From Microvirga guangxiensis (GTDB lineage Bacteria > Pseudomonadota > Alphaproteobacteria > Rhizobiales > Beijerinckiaceae): a stretch of 64,000 nucleotides of DNA. Made by a program: the position numbers and the translations under genes. The stretch is taken from NCBI RefSeq assembly GCF_900102135.1, contig NZ_FMVJ01000014.1:48367-112366 (forward strand). Reading direction: 5' to 3'. Under the pieces are notes generated by a model. It searched no databases and was not told where the DNA came from. It saw only the letters and a program-made list of their open reading frames with translations. Each line of letters starts with the position of its first letter. Within the stretch, counting starts at the first letter, position 1. This document shows positions 48,294 to 59,191 of the stretch, one piece after another.

Positions 48294-49354
48294 TGGCCGG
48301 TCTCCGGCACGGGAGCCCAGATCACCTGATCGATCCGCGAGGCGCCGGTGGCGAGCATCACGAGTCGGTCGAAACCGAGCGCGATTCCGCTGGCCTCGGG
48401 CATCTGCCTGAGCGCCGCCAGAAAGTCCTCGTCCACAGGGTAGCTTTCGCCGTAAACCCGCATTTTCTCGTGCATCTCCGCTTGGAACCGGCGGCGCTGC
48501 TCGTCGGCGTCGGTCAATTCACCGAAGGCATTCGCCAGTTCCACGCCGCAGGCATACAGCTCGAACCGCTCGGCCACACGCGGATCGTGGGCGGTGGGGC
48601 GGGCCAGCGCCGCCTCGGCGACTGGGTATTCGTCCAGGATCGTGGCGCGGCCGAGGCCGAGATGCGGCTCGACCCGCTCCACGATGACGCGGCTGAAGAG
48701 GTCGGGCCAGGTGTCGTCCTCGGCTACACGGATGCCAGCCTGGAGCATGCTGCTCGCGAGACGGCCACGGTCGGTCGTGCCGCTGGTGTCGATGGAAGCG
48801 AGAAGGTCGATGCCCGCAAAGCGCTGGAAGGCATCCGCCACGCTCAGGCGCTCCGGCTCCTGGAAGGGATCGGTCTCCTTGCCGCGATAGGTGAGGGTGC
48901 GCGTGCCCGATGTTTCGGCTGCGAGCGCCAGCAGGGCCGCGCAATCCCTCATCAGAGCCTCGTAGCTCTCACCGGCCCGATACCATTCGAGCATGGTGAA
49001 TTCCGGGTGGTGCAGGGGGCCGCGCTCCCGGTTGCGGTATACGTGGGCGAAACATGAAATCCGTGTCTCGCCTGCGGCCAGCAGTTTCTTGCAGGCGAAT
49101 TCCGGGGAAGTGTGAAGGTAGAGAGGCGTCCGCGCCCCGCCGAGCCCGACGGCCTCCGTCGCGAACGCATGGAGATGGGCCTCGTTGCCGGGCGAGATCT
49201 GAAGCGTGGCGGTGTCCACCTCCACGAAATCATTCCCCGAGAAGAACCCTCGGAAGGCAGCCTGGATCCGGTTTCTCCCCAAGAGAAAAGGGCGTCGGTC
49301 CGCATGGATATGCGGCATCCACCAGGGGGAGGGAGCAGGCGTGGCGTTTGCCAT
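48290..49354 (-). CDS. epmA: EF-P lysyl transferase EpmA (PoxA/GenX)
   Basis: A 354-residue class II aminoacyl-tRNA synthetase paralogue (lysyl-type) without anticodon-binding domain; it attaches beta-lysine to elongation factor P. Class II motif 2 (CFAHVYRNRERGPLHHPEFTMLEWYRAGESYE) and motif 3 (SGIALGFDRLVML) are present, and ELANAFGELTDADEQ is characteristic. Translationally coupled to epmB. Divergent from efp with a 141-base gap. Confidence 0.95.
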   Translation of the reverse strand: MANATPAPSPWWMPHIHADRRPFLLGRNRIQAAFRGFFSGNDFVEVDTATLQISPGNEAHLHAFATEAVGLGGARTPLYLHTSPEFACKKLLAAGETRISCFAHVYRNRERGPLHHPEFTMLEWYRAGESYEALMRDCAALLALAAETSGTRTLTYRGKETDPFQEPERLSVADAFQRFAGIDLLASIDTSGTTDRGRLASSMLQAGIRVAEDDTWPDLFSRVIVERVEPHLGLGRATILDEYPVAEAALARPTAHDPRVAERFELYACGVELANAFGELTDADEQRRRFQAEMHEKMRVYGESYPVDEDFLAALRQMPEASGIALGFDRLVMLATGASRIDQVIWAPVPETGH

Positions 49355-49495
49355 GGCGGGGAACTTCCTAACACGTCAGGCTGGCGATTTTCGCCAAGAT
49401 AGGCTAGTTGCGGCAGCGAAACCGAAATTTCGGCGTCGCCGGGCTGGGCAAGTCGGCCCTGAGACGCACCCTATCTGTCACAAGGAACGCTTCCC

Positions 49496-50062
49496 GTGAA
49501 GGTCATCGCCTCTACGCTCCGCAAAGGCAATGTCGTCGACATCGACGGCAAGCTCTATGTCGTGCTCACTGCCCAGAACATCCACCCCGGCAAGGGCACG
49601 CCTGTCACCCAGCTCGACATGCGCCGCATCTCCGACGGGGTGAAGGTCTCCGAGCGTTACCGCACCACCGAACAGGTCGAGCGCGCCTTCGTGGAAGACC
49701 GCGAGCACACTTACCTCTACGAGGACGGCGAGGGCTTCCACTTCATGAACCCTGAAACCTTCGATCAGGTGGTCGTGCCCGAGGACATCATCGGCGACCA
49801 GAAGCCCTACCTTCAGGAAAACATGTCCGTGATGCTCTCGACCCACAACGGTGTCGCGATCGCCCTCGAACTGCCCGCCCGCGTGACCCTCGAGATCACC
49901 GAGACCGAGCCGGTCGTGAAGGGCCAGACGGCTTCTTCTTCCTACAAGCCCGCTATGCTGTCCAACGGCGTGCGTACCCTGGTGCCTCCCCATATTCAGG
50001 CCGGCACCCGCGTCGTGATCATGACGGAAGACGGCTCCTACGTGGAACGCGCGAAGGACTAA
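49496..50062 (+). CDS. efp: elongation factor P
   Basis: A 188-residue translation factor that relieves ribosome stalling at polyproline. Three beta-barrel domains. The modified lysine is Lys33 (Lys34 in E. coli numbering) at the tip of the loop IHPGKGTPV, and domain III ends with [22 protein letters not shown] start. Next to epmA and epmB, so the beta-lysyl modification route applies. No epmC (hydroxylase) is seen. Confidence 0.96.
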   Translation: MKVIASTLRKGNVVDIDGKLYVVLTAQNIHPGKGTPVTQLDMRRISDGVKVSERYRTTEQVERAFVEDREHTYLYEDGEGFHFMNPETFDQVVVPEDIIGDQKPYLQENMSVMLSTHNGVAIALELPARVTLEITETEPVVKGQTASSSYKPAMLSNGVRTLVPPHIQAGTRVVIMTEDGSYVERAKD

Positions 50063-50114
50063 GATCCGTCCCAGACCTCAGGCCGAAGCAGGTCTGATCC
50101 AATAATCCTTGAAG

Positions 50115-50158
50115 GGCAGGGAATTTCGGTGAAGGCTCACCGGGTTTCCTGCCTTTTT
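50115..50158 (+). terminator. intrinsic terminator of efp
   Basis: Long imperfect stem beginning GGCAGG (50115-50120) and closing CCTGCC (50148-50153), followed by TTTTT. It precedes the aminotransferase gene. Confidence 0.8.
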
Positions 50159-50180
50159 CATTCCGGAGTCCGATTCTCTT

Positions 50181-51365
50181 ATGGCCAGCGGTTCTTTCGC
50201 CCCGATCAATTCTCACGTTGCGGATGTCGGCTCTCCTCCGATTCCGGAGGCGCAAAGCTGGACCAGGCGCTACGACGGGTCCTTCGGGCCGCTGATCAAT
50301 CTGTCCCAGGCCGTACCGGGCAATGCGCCTCATGCGAGCTTCCTGGAGCGCCTCGGTTCCGTCGCTGGCGAGGCTATGACGTCCCAATACGGCCCCATCA
50401 ACGGCGATGCGAGCCTGAGACAGGCCTACGCGGAGGAGATGTCCCGCCTGTACGAGGGCCGGATCGAGGCCGCCGATACGGCGATCACCGCCGGATGCAA
50501 CATGGCCTTCTTCGTCGCCATGATGCTGCTCGCCCGCCGCGGCGAGTCGGTGCTTGTGCCGACGCCCTGGTACTTCAATCATCAGATGAGCCTCGACATG
50601 CTGGGGATCGAGCCGCGCCCGCTGCCGTGCAGGCCGGAGAACGGATTCGTTCCGCGCATCGAGGATGCGGAGGCGCTGATCGATGAGAAGGTTCGCGCCA
50701 TTGTTCTCGTGACGCCCAACAATCCCACCGGCGCCGTCTATCCGGCCCATGTCGTTGAGGGCTTTGCCGAGCTGTGCGCCAAGCGCGGCATTTATCTCGT
50801 GATCGACGAGACTTACAGGGACTTTCTGCCGCAGGGCATGAACCGCGCGCACGGGCTCTTTACGAGCGATGCGTGGCGCAGAAATGTGATCCAGCTCTAT
50901 TCCTTCTCGAAATCCTACGCGATTCCGGGGCACCGCATGGGAGCCATAACGGCGGATGCGGCGCTCATCGAGCAGATCGCCAAGATTCTCGACTGCATCC
51001 AGATATGTCCCCCGCGCACCGCTCAGGCCGTTCTGCCCTGGGCCATTGAAGGGCTCCGCGGCTGGCGCGAGGAGAACCGGGCCGAGATCAACCGGCGTGC
51101 ACAGGTTTTTCGGGACGCGCTCGCATCTCTTCCGGAGTGGAAGATCGAGTCGGTCGGCGCGTATTTCGCCTATCTGCGGCATCCCTTCGAGGGGGCGAAG
51201 GCGCAAGTCGTAGCGGAGAAACTGGCGACCGAACGCGGCGTATTATGCCTTCCGGGCAGCTATTTCGGCCCCGGGCAGGAAGGTCATCTGCGCATCGCCG
51301 TCGCCAATGTGGGCGCCGATGTTCTGGCCACGCTCACGGACCGGTTGAAGGGGCTTGCCCTCTGA
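50181..51365 (+). CDS. PLP-dependent aminotransferase, class I/II
   Basis: A 394-residue fold-type I aminotransferase. The cofactor Lys is in YSFSKSYAIPGHRMG (about 238), and VTPNNPTGAVYP and VIDETYRDFLP hold the Asn and Asp/Tyr that position PLP. The C-terminal Arg for the substrate carboxylate is in GHLRIAVANVG. Amino-donor and keto-acid specificity cannot be told. A hairpin (about 51355-51375) overlaps the stop codon, without a U run. Confidence 0.9.
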   Translation: MASGSFAPINSHVADVGSPPIPEAQSWTRRYDGSFGPLINLSQAVPGNAPHASFLERLGSVAGEAMTSQYGPINGDASLRQAYAEEMSRLYEGRIEAADTAITAGCNMAFFVAMMLLARRGESVLVPTPWYFNHQMSLDMLGIEPRPLPCRPENGFVPRIEDAEALIDEKVRAIVLVTPNNPTGAVYPAHVVEGFAELCAKRGIYLVIDETYRDFLPQGMNRAHGLFTSDAWRRNVIQLYSFSKSYAIPGHRMGAITADAALIEQIAKILDCIQICPPRTAQAVLPWAIEGLRGWREENRAEINRRAQVFRDALASLPEWKIESVGAYFAYLRHPFEGAKAQVVAEKLATERGVLCLPGSYFGPGQEGHLRIAVANVGADVLATLTDRLKGLAL

Positions 51366-51459
51366 TAGGGCAAGCGGCGCTGGCACAATCTGCGCCGCAA
51401 CCCTTGGCAGATGCGGGCAGCGATTGTTACTCTAAAAGGAACACCGGCGTTCTGCGAGA

Positions 51460-52599
51460 ATGCCCAAGGATCTAAGTTTGACCGTGAAAGCCGATGCGAC
51501 GACCGACATGAGAGATCGACGCGCAGACCCATCCTCCGGGTCTGATAGCGGCTCGTCGTGGGCCTCCAGCGCTCCAGAACCATCGTTCCGGCGGGATCCG
51601 AGGCGGCGCTTCCCGCGAAGCTACGCCGCGCTCGATCTCGGTACCAACAATTGCCGCCTTCTCATTGCGGAGCCTGCTCATTTCGGGTTTCGGGTCACTG
51701 ACGCATTCTCGCGGATCGTGAGGCTTGGCGAGGGCCTCGGGCTCGGCAACAGGTTGAGTGAGGATGCTATCGAGCGCACCATCGATGCGCTGCGCGTCTG
51801 CCGCGACAAGATGATCGCCAAGGAAGTGATCCGCGCTCGCCTCGTGGCGACGGAGGCCTGCCGCCTTGCCGATAACGGCACGTCGTTCATCGAACGCGTG
51901 CGCAGCGACCTCGACCTCGACCTCGAGATCGTGGATCGCAAGACGGAAGCCTATCTTGCCGTGACGGGCTGCGCGGCTCTCGCGGACCCCAAGGCCCAAT
52001 CCGTGGTCATCTTCGATATCGGCGGCGGCTCCACGGAAATCGCCTGGCTCGACGGTCAGGCGCCGCATGCCTTTGCCGATCCCTGCAAGCGTATCCGCGC
52101 CTGGGATTCGCTCCCCGTAGGTGTCGTGACGCTGGCCGAACGGTACGGCGGCGTCGATGTGACGCCGCAGAGCTTCGAGCTCATGGTCGAGGAGGTCTCC
52201 GACCTTCTCACGGAGTTCTCTCTCGCCGCGGCCGAGGCGGGCAGGGCCAGGAATTTCCACCTCCTCGGCACCTCGGGAACCGTCACGACGGTCGGCGGCA
52301 TTCACCTCGGTCTCGCGCGTTACGACCGGCGCAAGGTCGATGGGATGTGGATGCGCAACGGCGAGATCTCGACAGTGATAAACCGTCTGCTGCATTCCAG
52401 CTTTCAGCAGCGGACCGACAACCCGTGCATCGGCAAGGACAGGGCTGATCTCGTCCTGGCCGGCTGCGCCATTCTTGAAGCGATCCGCCGGGCTTTTCCC
52501 TCGGATCGCCTGCGTATCGCGGACCGGGGTCTGCGCGAAGGAATTCTGATGAAAATGATGAGAGAGGACAGCGTGTGGCGGGAGGGAAGCCAACGGTGA
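51460..52599 (+). CDS. ppx: exopolyphosphatase / pppGpp phosphatase family protein
   Basis: A 379-residue ASKHA-fold enzyme of the Ppx/GppA family, which hydrolyses polyphosphate or pppGpp. Phosphate-1 motif [15 protein letters not shown] (about 58-72), phosphate-2 motif [14 protein letters not shown] (about 187-200), and [14 protein letters not shown] (about 268-281). A disordered 50-residue N-terminal arm is present; the C-terminal domains of E. coli Ppx are absent. The 3-prime end overlaps rlmE, implying one operon. Confidence 0.9.
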   Translation: MPKDLSLTVKADATTDMRDRRADPSSGSDSGSSWASSAPEPSFRRDPRRRFPRSYAALDLGTNNCRLLIAEPAHFGFRVTDAFSRIVRLGEGLGLGNRLSEDAIERTIDALRVCRDKMIAKEVIRARLVATEACRLADNGTSFIERVRSDLDLDLEIVDRKTEAYLAVTGCAALADPKAQSVVIFDIGGGSTEIAWLDGQAPHAFADPCKRIRAWDSLPVGVVTLAERYGGVDVTPQSFELMVEEVSDLLTEFSLAAAEAGRARNFHLLGTSGTVTTVGGIHLGLARYDRRKVDGMWMRNGEISTVINRLLHSSFQQRTDNPCIGKDRADLVLAGCAILEAIRRAFPSDRLRIADRGLREGILMKMMREDSVWREGSQR

Positions 52600-53291
52600 G
52601 CACCAAGTCCGGCTCGGGCACCCGCAACCTCAAGCAGCGCGTGAAAACCGCTCACAAGCGGACCCTCTCTTCGCAGAAATGGCTTGAGCGCCAGCTCAAC
52701 GATCCCTACGTCGCCCGCGCCAAGCGCGAAGGCTATCGCTCCCGCGCGGCCTTCAAGCTGATCGAGATCGACGAGAAGTACAATATTCTGAAACCCGGCC
52801 AGCGCATCGTGGACCTGGGCGCCGCTCCTGGCGGCTGGTCCCAGATCGCGGCGAAGAAGATCGGGGCCAAGGGCAAGGTGGTCGGCATCGACCTTCTTCC
52901 CATCGATCCGATGCCGGGCGTGGAATTCATCCAGCTCGACTTTCTGGACGAGAGCGCCCCGAGCAAGCTTATCGAAATGCTGGGCGGGCAGGCCGATATC
53001 GTCATGTCCGACATGGCGGCAAACACCACGGGCCATAAGAAGACCGACCATCTGCGCATCATCGGTCTCGCGGAGGCCGCGATCTACTTTGCCCGCGAGA
53101 TCCTGGCCCCAGGCGGCGTTTTTCTCGCCAAGGTGTTCCAGGGCGGCACCGAAAGCCAACTTCTCAACGACCTCAAGCGTGACTTCGCGGTGGTGCGCCA
53201 CGTGAAGCCTGCGGCAAGCCGGGCCGATTCAGCGGAACTCTATGTGCTGGCGACCGGTTTTCGGGGTGGAGCAGACCGCAGGGAAGACTAA
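52596..53291 (+). CDS. rlmE: 23S rRNA 2'-O-ribose methyltransferase RlmE (FtsJ/RrmJ)
   Basis: About 231 residues. The enzyme methylates the ribose of U2552 in the A loop of 23S rRNA. SAM motif [12 protein letters not shown] (about 70) and the catalytic Lys-Asp-Lys-Glu set, in [38 protein letters not shown] and [12 protein letters not shown] choose GTG 52596, which overlaps the ppx stop and has GGAAG 8 bases upstream; GTG 52575 would add 7 residues. Confidence 0.94.
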   Translation: MSTKSGSGTRNLKQRVKTAHKRTLSSQKWLERQLNDPYVARAKREGYRSRAAFKLIEIDEKYNILKPGQRIVDLGAAPGGWSQIAAKKIGAKGKVVGIDLLPIDPMPGVEFIQLDFLDESAPSKLIEMLGGQADIVMSDMAANTTGHKKTDHLRIIGLAEAAIYFAREILAPGGVFLAKVFQGGTESQLLNDLKRDFAVVRHVKPAASRADSAELYVLATGFRGGADRRED

Positions 53292-53336
53292 CGGCCGCGC
53301 ATATGGCGTGGCCTTGTCATATGAAAGGCCACGCAC

Positions 53337-54272
53337 ATGACCCCGCACAAGATCGGCATCATCGGCCTCGGCAAGATCGCGCAGGACCAGCACCTGCCGG
53401 TCATCAAGGCCAATCCGGATTTCGAGCTTCTGGCCGTGTCGAGCACGCGAGGCCTGACGCACGAGGATGCCCAATACACCTTTCAGGATTACCGCGAGCT
53501 GCTGAAGCTCAAGGATGTGGAGGCTGTCGCCATCTGCACCCCGCCGCAGGTGCGCCATCAGATCGCCCGCGAGGCCCTGCTTGCCGGAAAAAGCGTGCTG
53601 CTGGAAAAGCCTCCCGCGGCAACCCTGAGCGAGCTGGAAGACCTGCGCCAGCTCGGCGAGAAGGTGGGAAAAACCGTCTTCACCACTTGGCACGCCCAAT
53701 ACAACAAAGGTGTCGAGGAGGCGAAGAAGGCGCTCGCGGGCTGGTCCATCAAACGTCTTCTGGTGACCTGGAAGGAAGATGTGCGCCACTGGCACCCAGG
53801 TCAGCAATGGATCTGGCAAGCGGGCGGTTTCGGCGTGTTCGATCCAGGCATCAATGCGCTTTCCATCGTCACCCGGATCATGCCGGAGCCGGTGTTCATC
53901 AAGTCATCCATTCTGGAATTTCCATCGAACCGGGATGCGCCGATCGCCGCCAATCTCGAGTTTCAGACAGGCCACACGGACAGCGATCTCCAGGCCGTTT
54001 TCGACTGGCGCCAGACCGGCCCGCAGAGCTGGGATATCGAGATCGAGACGGAAGCAGGCTTCACCCTGAAGCTCTCGCATGGCGGCAGCTGTCTCGAGAT
54101 CGACGGGCGCCTCGTAGTGAAGGAAGACCCCGCCGAGTATCAGGGCATCTATCGCCGCTTCGACGCACTTCTCACCATCGGCACCTCGGAGGTCGACGTC
54201 GCCCCGTTCCGCCTCGTGGCGGATGCGTTCATGGTCGGCAAGCGCGTGCAGGTGGACGCATTCGAGGATTGA
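53337..54272 (+). CDS. Gfo/Idh/MocA oxidoreductase, probable D-galactose/L-arabinose 1-dehydrogenase
   Basis: A 311-residue NAD(P)-dependent dehydrogenase. Rossmann motif GLGKIAQDQHLP (about 10-21), LLEKPPAAT with the conserved Glu-Lys-Pro (about 87-95), and VTWKEDVRHWHPGQQWIWQAGGFGVFDPGINALSIVTR. The last segment closely matches the proteobacterial D-galactose/L-arabinose 1-dehydrogenases that start the oxidative, non-phosphorylating sugar pathway. No lactonase or dehydratase partner is adjacent. Substrate assignment is by sequence resemblance only. Confidence 0.85.
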   Translation: MTPHKIGIIGLGKIAQDQHLPVIKANPDFELLAVSSTRGLTHEDAQYTFQDYRELLKLKDVEAVAICTPPQVRHQIAREALLAGKSVLLEKPPAATLSELEDLRQLGEKVGKTVFTTWHAQYNKGVEEAKKALAGWSIKRLLVTWKEDVRHWHPGQQWIWQAGGFGVFDPGINALSIVTRIMPEPVFIKSSILEFPSNRDAPIAANLEFQTGHTDSDLQAVFDWRQTGPQSWDIEIETEAGFTLKLSHGGSCLEIDGRLVVKEDPAEYQGIYRRFDALLTIGTSEVDVAPFRLVADAFMVGKRVQVDAFED

Positions 54273-54330
54273 GCTGCCTCACTATGTCATCACTGGCCTA
54301 GTGCCGATGATCCCGCTTCCCTCACACGCG

Positions 54331-54394
54331 ACCTCCTCAGGATGAGGGCAGAGGGAAAGATATCGGGATGGCTGGGACAAGCCCCGCCATGATG
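54331..54394. repeat. dispersed palindromic repeat, copy A
   Basis: About 64 bases with the palindrome CCTCAGGATGAGG and a second dyad around GGGACAAGCCC. It aligns at roughly 87% with the reverse complement of 62561-62630. Located in the gap between two convergent genes. Similar non-coding repeats are widespread in Bradyrhizobium/Methylobacterium-type genomes, as far as I recall. Confidence 0.75.
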
Positions 54395-54408
54395 TCGAGG
54401 AGCACCGT

Positions 54409-55266
54409 TCAAGCCAAATTCTTCTTCAGGAAACCTACCGTCCGGCTCCATGCCAAATCGGCGGTTTCCTTGTCGTAGCGCGCGGCATTGGTGTCGTTGT
54501 TGAAAGCGTGGTTCGCGCCCTCATAGACGTAGATTTCATACGTCTTGCCTGCCTGTTTCAGCGCAGCCTCGTAAGCTGGAATGCCGGCATTGATGCGCTC
54601 GTCGAGCCCGCCGTAATGCAGCATGAGGGCAGCCTGAATCTTCGGCACGTCTTCGGCCTTCGGCTGGCCGCCGTAATAGGCGACACCGGCGCTGAGGCCA
54701 GGCTCGTTGACGGCGAGATTGTTCACCGCGCCACCGCCCCAGCAGAAGCCGATGGCGCCGACCTTGCCGTTGCTGTCGGGGCGACTTTTCAGATAAGCCA
54801 CAGCTGCCTTGCCATTGGCGATCACGTCGGGCTGCTTCAGCTGGCCGATCATCTGACGGCCCTTGTCCTCGTCTGCGGGCGTGCCGCCCATGGGCGAGAG
54901 ATAGTCGACGCCGAGCGCGATGAAGCCTTCTGTCGCCATGCGGCGTGTCACGTCCTTGATGTGCGGGTTGAGACCCCTGTTCTCATGAATGACGATAACG
55001 GTCGGGAGCTTTTCCGGGGCGTCCTTCGGCTTCACGAGATAGCCTTTGAGTCCCTGCGCGCCGGGAATTTCGATCATCTCCGCCGTGATGCGCGGGTCGT
55101 TCTCCTGGACCGTCTGCGCCATGGCATAGTTGTTCTGGAGGATCGGCAGGATGGCGGCTGCGGCTGCCGAACTGCCGGCGAGCGCCGCCAGCCTGTCGAG
55201 GAAGGAGCGGCGGCTCATGCCGCCATGGGTGAAGTCGTCGTAGAGGTCGATGATTTTCTGATCCAT
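54409..55266 (-). CDS. Tat-exported dienelactone hydrolase family protein
   Basis: A 285-residue alpha/beta hydrolase. The nucleophile is Cys in IGFCWGGGA, with Asp in YGGLDERI and His in YEGANHAFNN, the Cys-Asp-His triad of dienelactone hydrolases. Before the fold is a Tat-type leader: MSRRSFLDRLAALAG then an Ala-rich hydrophobic stretch and an AMAQT cleavage region (about 18-51). This predicts a folded, periplasmic enzyme. ATG 55266 has GGGAGA upstream. It follows the MFS gene by 38 bases and may be co-transcribed. Confidence 0.88.
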   Translation of the reverse strand: MDQKIIDLYDDFTHGGMSRRSFLDRLAALAGSSAAAAAILPILQNNYAMAQTVQENDPRITAEMIEIPGAQGLKGYLVKPKDAPEKLPTVIVIHENRGLNPHIKDVTRRMATEGFIALGVDYLSPMGGTPADEDKGRQMIGQLKQPDVIANGKAAVAYLKSRPDSNGKVGAIGFCWGGGAVNNLAVNEPGLSAGVAYYGGQPKAEDVPKIQAALMLHYGGLDERINAGIPAYEAALKQAGKTYEIYVYEGANHAFNNDTNAARYDKETADLAWSRTVGFLKKNLA

Positions 55267-55304
55267 GAAGGTCTCCCGATCCTTATGGTCATGGTAGTCC
55301 AATC

Positions 55305-56774
55305 CTATCGACGTTCTACCTCCTCACTGAGATTTGTAGTGCCGTCGCCGAGGCCCGTCGCAGGCGGCTTTCTCTCGACGGCGCGATGGCCCGACATCTC
55401 CGCACCCGCCGAGGGCTCGAGCCGCATGAAGGCGAAGCCCGAGAGGGCCGAAACCATTGCGACAGCCCAAAAGGCGGGGCCGAAATCCGCTGCGACGAGG
55501 GCGGTCCTGCCGTCCCAATGGGCGGCGGCTTCCACCACATAGGCACCGAAGGCCACGCCGATGCTGAGCGCAACCTGCTGGGCCGCGCTCGACAGGCTCG
55601 TGGCATAGCTCATGTCGCGTTTCGAGACCTCTGCATAGGCGATGGCGTTGAGGCTCGTGAACTGGAGCGAGCGGAAGCAGCCGCCGATCAGCAGGACGAT
55701 CATGATCAGCCAATGGGGCGTCGAGGGTGTGAAGAGCCCGTTGAAGGCCACGAAAGCCGCGCCGATGAAGGCGTTGATCACGAGCACCCTGCGGAAGCCG
55801 AACCGCTCAAGAATGCGTTTGGCCATGGTTTTCATGAACAGCGCGCCCACCGCCGCGATGAACGTGAGCGAGCCGGAGGCAACCGGGCTGAGGCCGAAAC
55901 CTATCTGCAGCATCAGCGGCAGGAGGAAGGGAATTGCGCCGATGCCGATGCGGAACAGGGAGCCGCCGAAAACGCTGACGCGAAAGGTCGGCACCTTGAG
56001 CAGATCCAGCCGGAGGACGGGATAGGGCGTCCGCTTGGCGTGCCAGACATAGGCCACCACGCACAGGGTGCCGATGACGACGCAGCCGAGGGAGATCGCT
56101 TCCGGGATGAGGTGGCGTCCGCCTGAGGCCAGGCCCAGCATAAGGAGCGCAAGCCCGATGCCCGACAGCAGAAAGCCAGCGATGTCGAGGGGCGGGGTAT
56201 CCTCTTCGCGAACGTTCGGAACGAACATCGTGGCCAGCACGATCCCAAGGATGCCGATGGGGATGTTGATGAAGAAGATCCAGCGCCAGTGGAAATAGGT
56301 GGTGATGAAGCCGCCGAGCGGCGGGCCAACGACGGGGCCGATGAGGGCGGGGATGGTCAAGGTTGCCAGCGCCTGCACCACCTCGTTGCGCGGAACGCTG
56401 CGCAGCAGCACGAGGCGTCCTACCGGCACCATCATCGCACCGCCCATGCCCTGGAGGAAACGGGCGATCACGAACCATTCGAGCGAGTTCGCGGCCGCGC
56501 AGGCGAGGGAGCCCGCCATGAACACGCCGATGGCGGCGGTGAAGATCGTGCGTGAGCCGTACTTGTCCGCCACCCAGCCCGAGATGGGAATGAAGATAGC
56601 AAGGCTGATGAGATAGGAGGTCAGGGCCAGCTTGAGCGCGATGGCATCGGTCCCCAAATCTTGCGCGATCATGGGAAGCGAGGTCGAAATGACCGTCGAA
56701 TCCATGTTTTCCATGAACAGCGCGGTAGCGATGATGAGGGGGAGGAGGCGGACTTGGCGCATGACCTTTGGCAC
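55305..56774 (-). CDS. MFS drug-efflux transporter, DHA2 family
   Basis: A 489-residue major-facilitator protein with about 14 transmembrane helices. Motif A is GWVADKYGSRTIF, and motif C-like GPVVGPPLGGFITTYFHWRWIFFINIPIG is diagnostic for the 14-helix drug:H+ antiporter (EmrB-like) family. MENMDSTVISTSLPMIAQDLG is the usual first-helix signature. Substrate unknown; no EmrA-type partner gene. Start GTG 56774 or ATG 56762. Confidence 0.9.
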   Translation of the reverse strand: MPKVMRQVRLLPLIIATALFMENMDSTVISTSLPMIAQDLGTDAIALKLALTSYLISLAIFIPISGWVADKYGSRTIFTAAIGVFMAGSLACAAANSLEWFVIARFLQGMGGAMMVPVGRLVLLRSVPRNEVVQALATLTIPALIGPVVGPPLGGFITTYFHWRWIFFINIPIGILGIVLATMFVPNVREEDTPPLDIAGFLLSGIGLALLMLGLASGGRHLIPEAISLGCVVIGTLCVVAYVWHAKRTPYPVLRLDLLKVPTFRVSVFGGSLFRIGIGAIPFLLPLMLQIGFGLSPVASGSLTFIAAVGALFMKTMAKRILERFGFRRVLVINAFIGAAFVAFNGLFTPSTPHWLIMIVLLIGGCFRSLQFTSLNAIAYAEVSKRDMSYATSLSSAAQQVALSIGVAFGAYVVEAAAHWDGRTALVAADFGPAFWAVAMVSALSGFAFMRLEPSAGAEMSGHRAVERKPPATGLGDGTTNLSEEVERR

Positions 56775-56809
56775 TTAACCCCCGGACAACGCATTGCATA
56801 GCCATTTGA

Positions 56810-58432
<1,623 letters not shown>

Positions 58433-58453
58433 GGTTCACACGAGTTCTCGCCT

Positions 58454-58885
58454 ATGAGCATCACCGCCATTCTCCTGCCCGTCTATGTTCTCGTCGGGCT
58501 CACCTTCGTTCTGCTCTTTCTGATGGGGAGCAAGCGCGTTGCGTCTCTCAAGGGCGGCGAGGTGAAGATGGGCGATATCGCTCTCGGCGAGCGCAACTGG
58601 CCCAAGCGCGCGCTGCAGTTCCAGAACGCGTACCACAACCAGTTCGAAGTGCCGGTGCTGTTCTACGTGCTAGTGGTTCTGGCGCTCATCACCCGCAAGG
58701 CCGACATGCTCTTCGTGGTCATGTCGTGGATGTTCGTGGCAAGCCGCTTGGTGCACGCGGCGATCCACACGACCTCCAACAAGGTGTCGTGGCGCTTTCA
58801 GGCCTTCGTGGTGGGCGTGCTGATCCTCATCGCCATGTGGGTCATCTTCGCCTTCCGCGTCGCTGGCGCAGAAGCTGGAATTTAG
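58454..58885 (+). CDS. MAPEG family membrane protein
   Basis: A 143-residue protein with four transmembrane helices and the MAPEG-like segment FQNAYHNQFEVPVLFYVLVVLALITRKAD followed by ASRLVHAAIHTTSNKVSWRF. MAPEG proteins are glutathione- and eicosanoid-metabolising in eukaryotes; the role of bacterial members is mostly unknown. It starts 21 bases after guaB and may ride on its transcript. Confidence 0.85.
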   Translation: MSITAILLPVYVLVGLTFVLLFLMGSKRVASLKGGEVKMGDIALGERNWPKRALQFQNAYHNQFEVPVLFYVLVVLALITRKADMLFVVMSWMFVASRLVHAAIHTTSNKVSWRFQAFVVGVLILIAMWVIFAFRVAGAEAGI

Positions 58886-58924
58886 GGGCGGGACGGGCCG
58901 TTCCGCCCATCCCGCTCTTATCGA

Positions 58925-59068
58925 TCAGTAACGCTTGCCGCTCTCGAGCTGGGTCTTGGCGTCGGTCATCTTGCGTGGGGGCGGGGTCAGGTCGGTGGCC
59001 GGAGCCGTGGCGCAGGCAGCGATGGCGAGGGTGAGGCCAAGGGCCACGAGGCGGGAGAGGATCGACAT
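58925..59068 (-). CDS. 47-residue lipoprotein
   Basis: A very short protein with a lipoprotein signal: MSILSRLVALGLTLAIAACA, with the lipobox ending at Cys19. The mature peptide is only about 29 residues (ATAPATDLTPPPRKMTDAK...), Pro/Thr-rich and disordered. GGAG lies 9 bases before the ATG. Divergent from rsmB. Function unknown. Confidence 0.75.
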   Translation of the reverse strand: MSILSRLVALGLTLAIAACATAPATDLTPPPRKMTDAKTQLESGKRY

Positions 59069-59191
59069 TTTTATGAGCTCCAGGAGAGGAATCGTGCGAA
59101 TTGCACGTAGCTCTTGAATCCACGTCTGAAGGCGTCGGAAAATAGGAAACAATGTGTCGCTTCCGCGGCCAAGGTTAAGTGTGCTTTCTCG

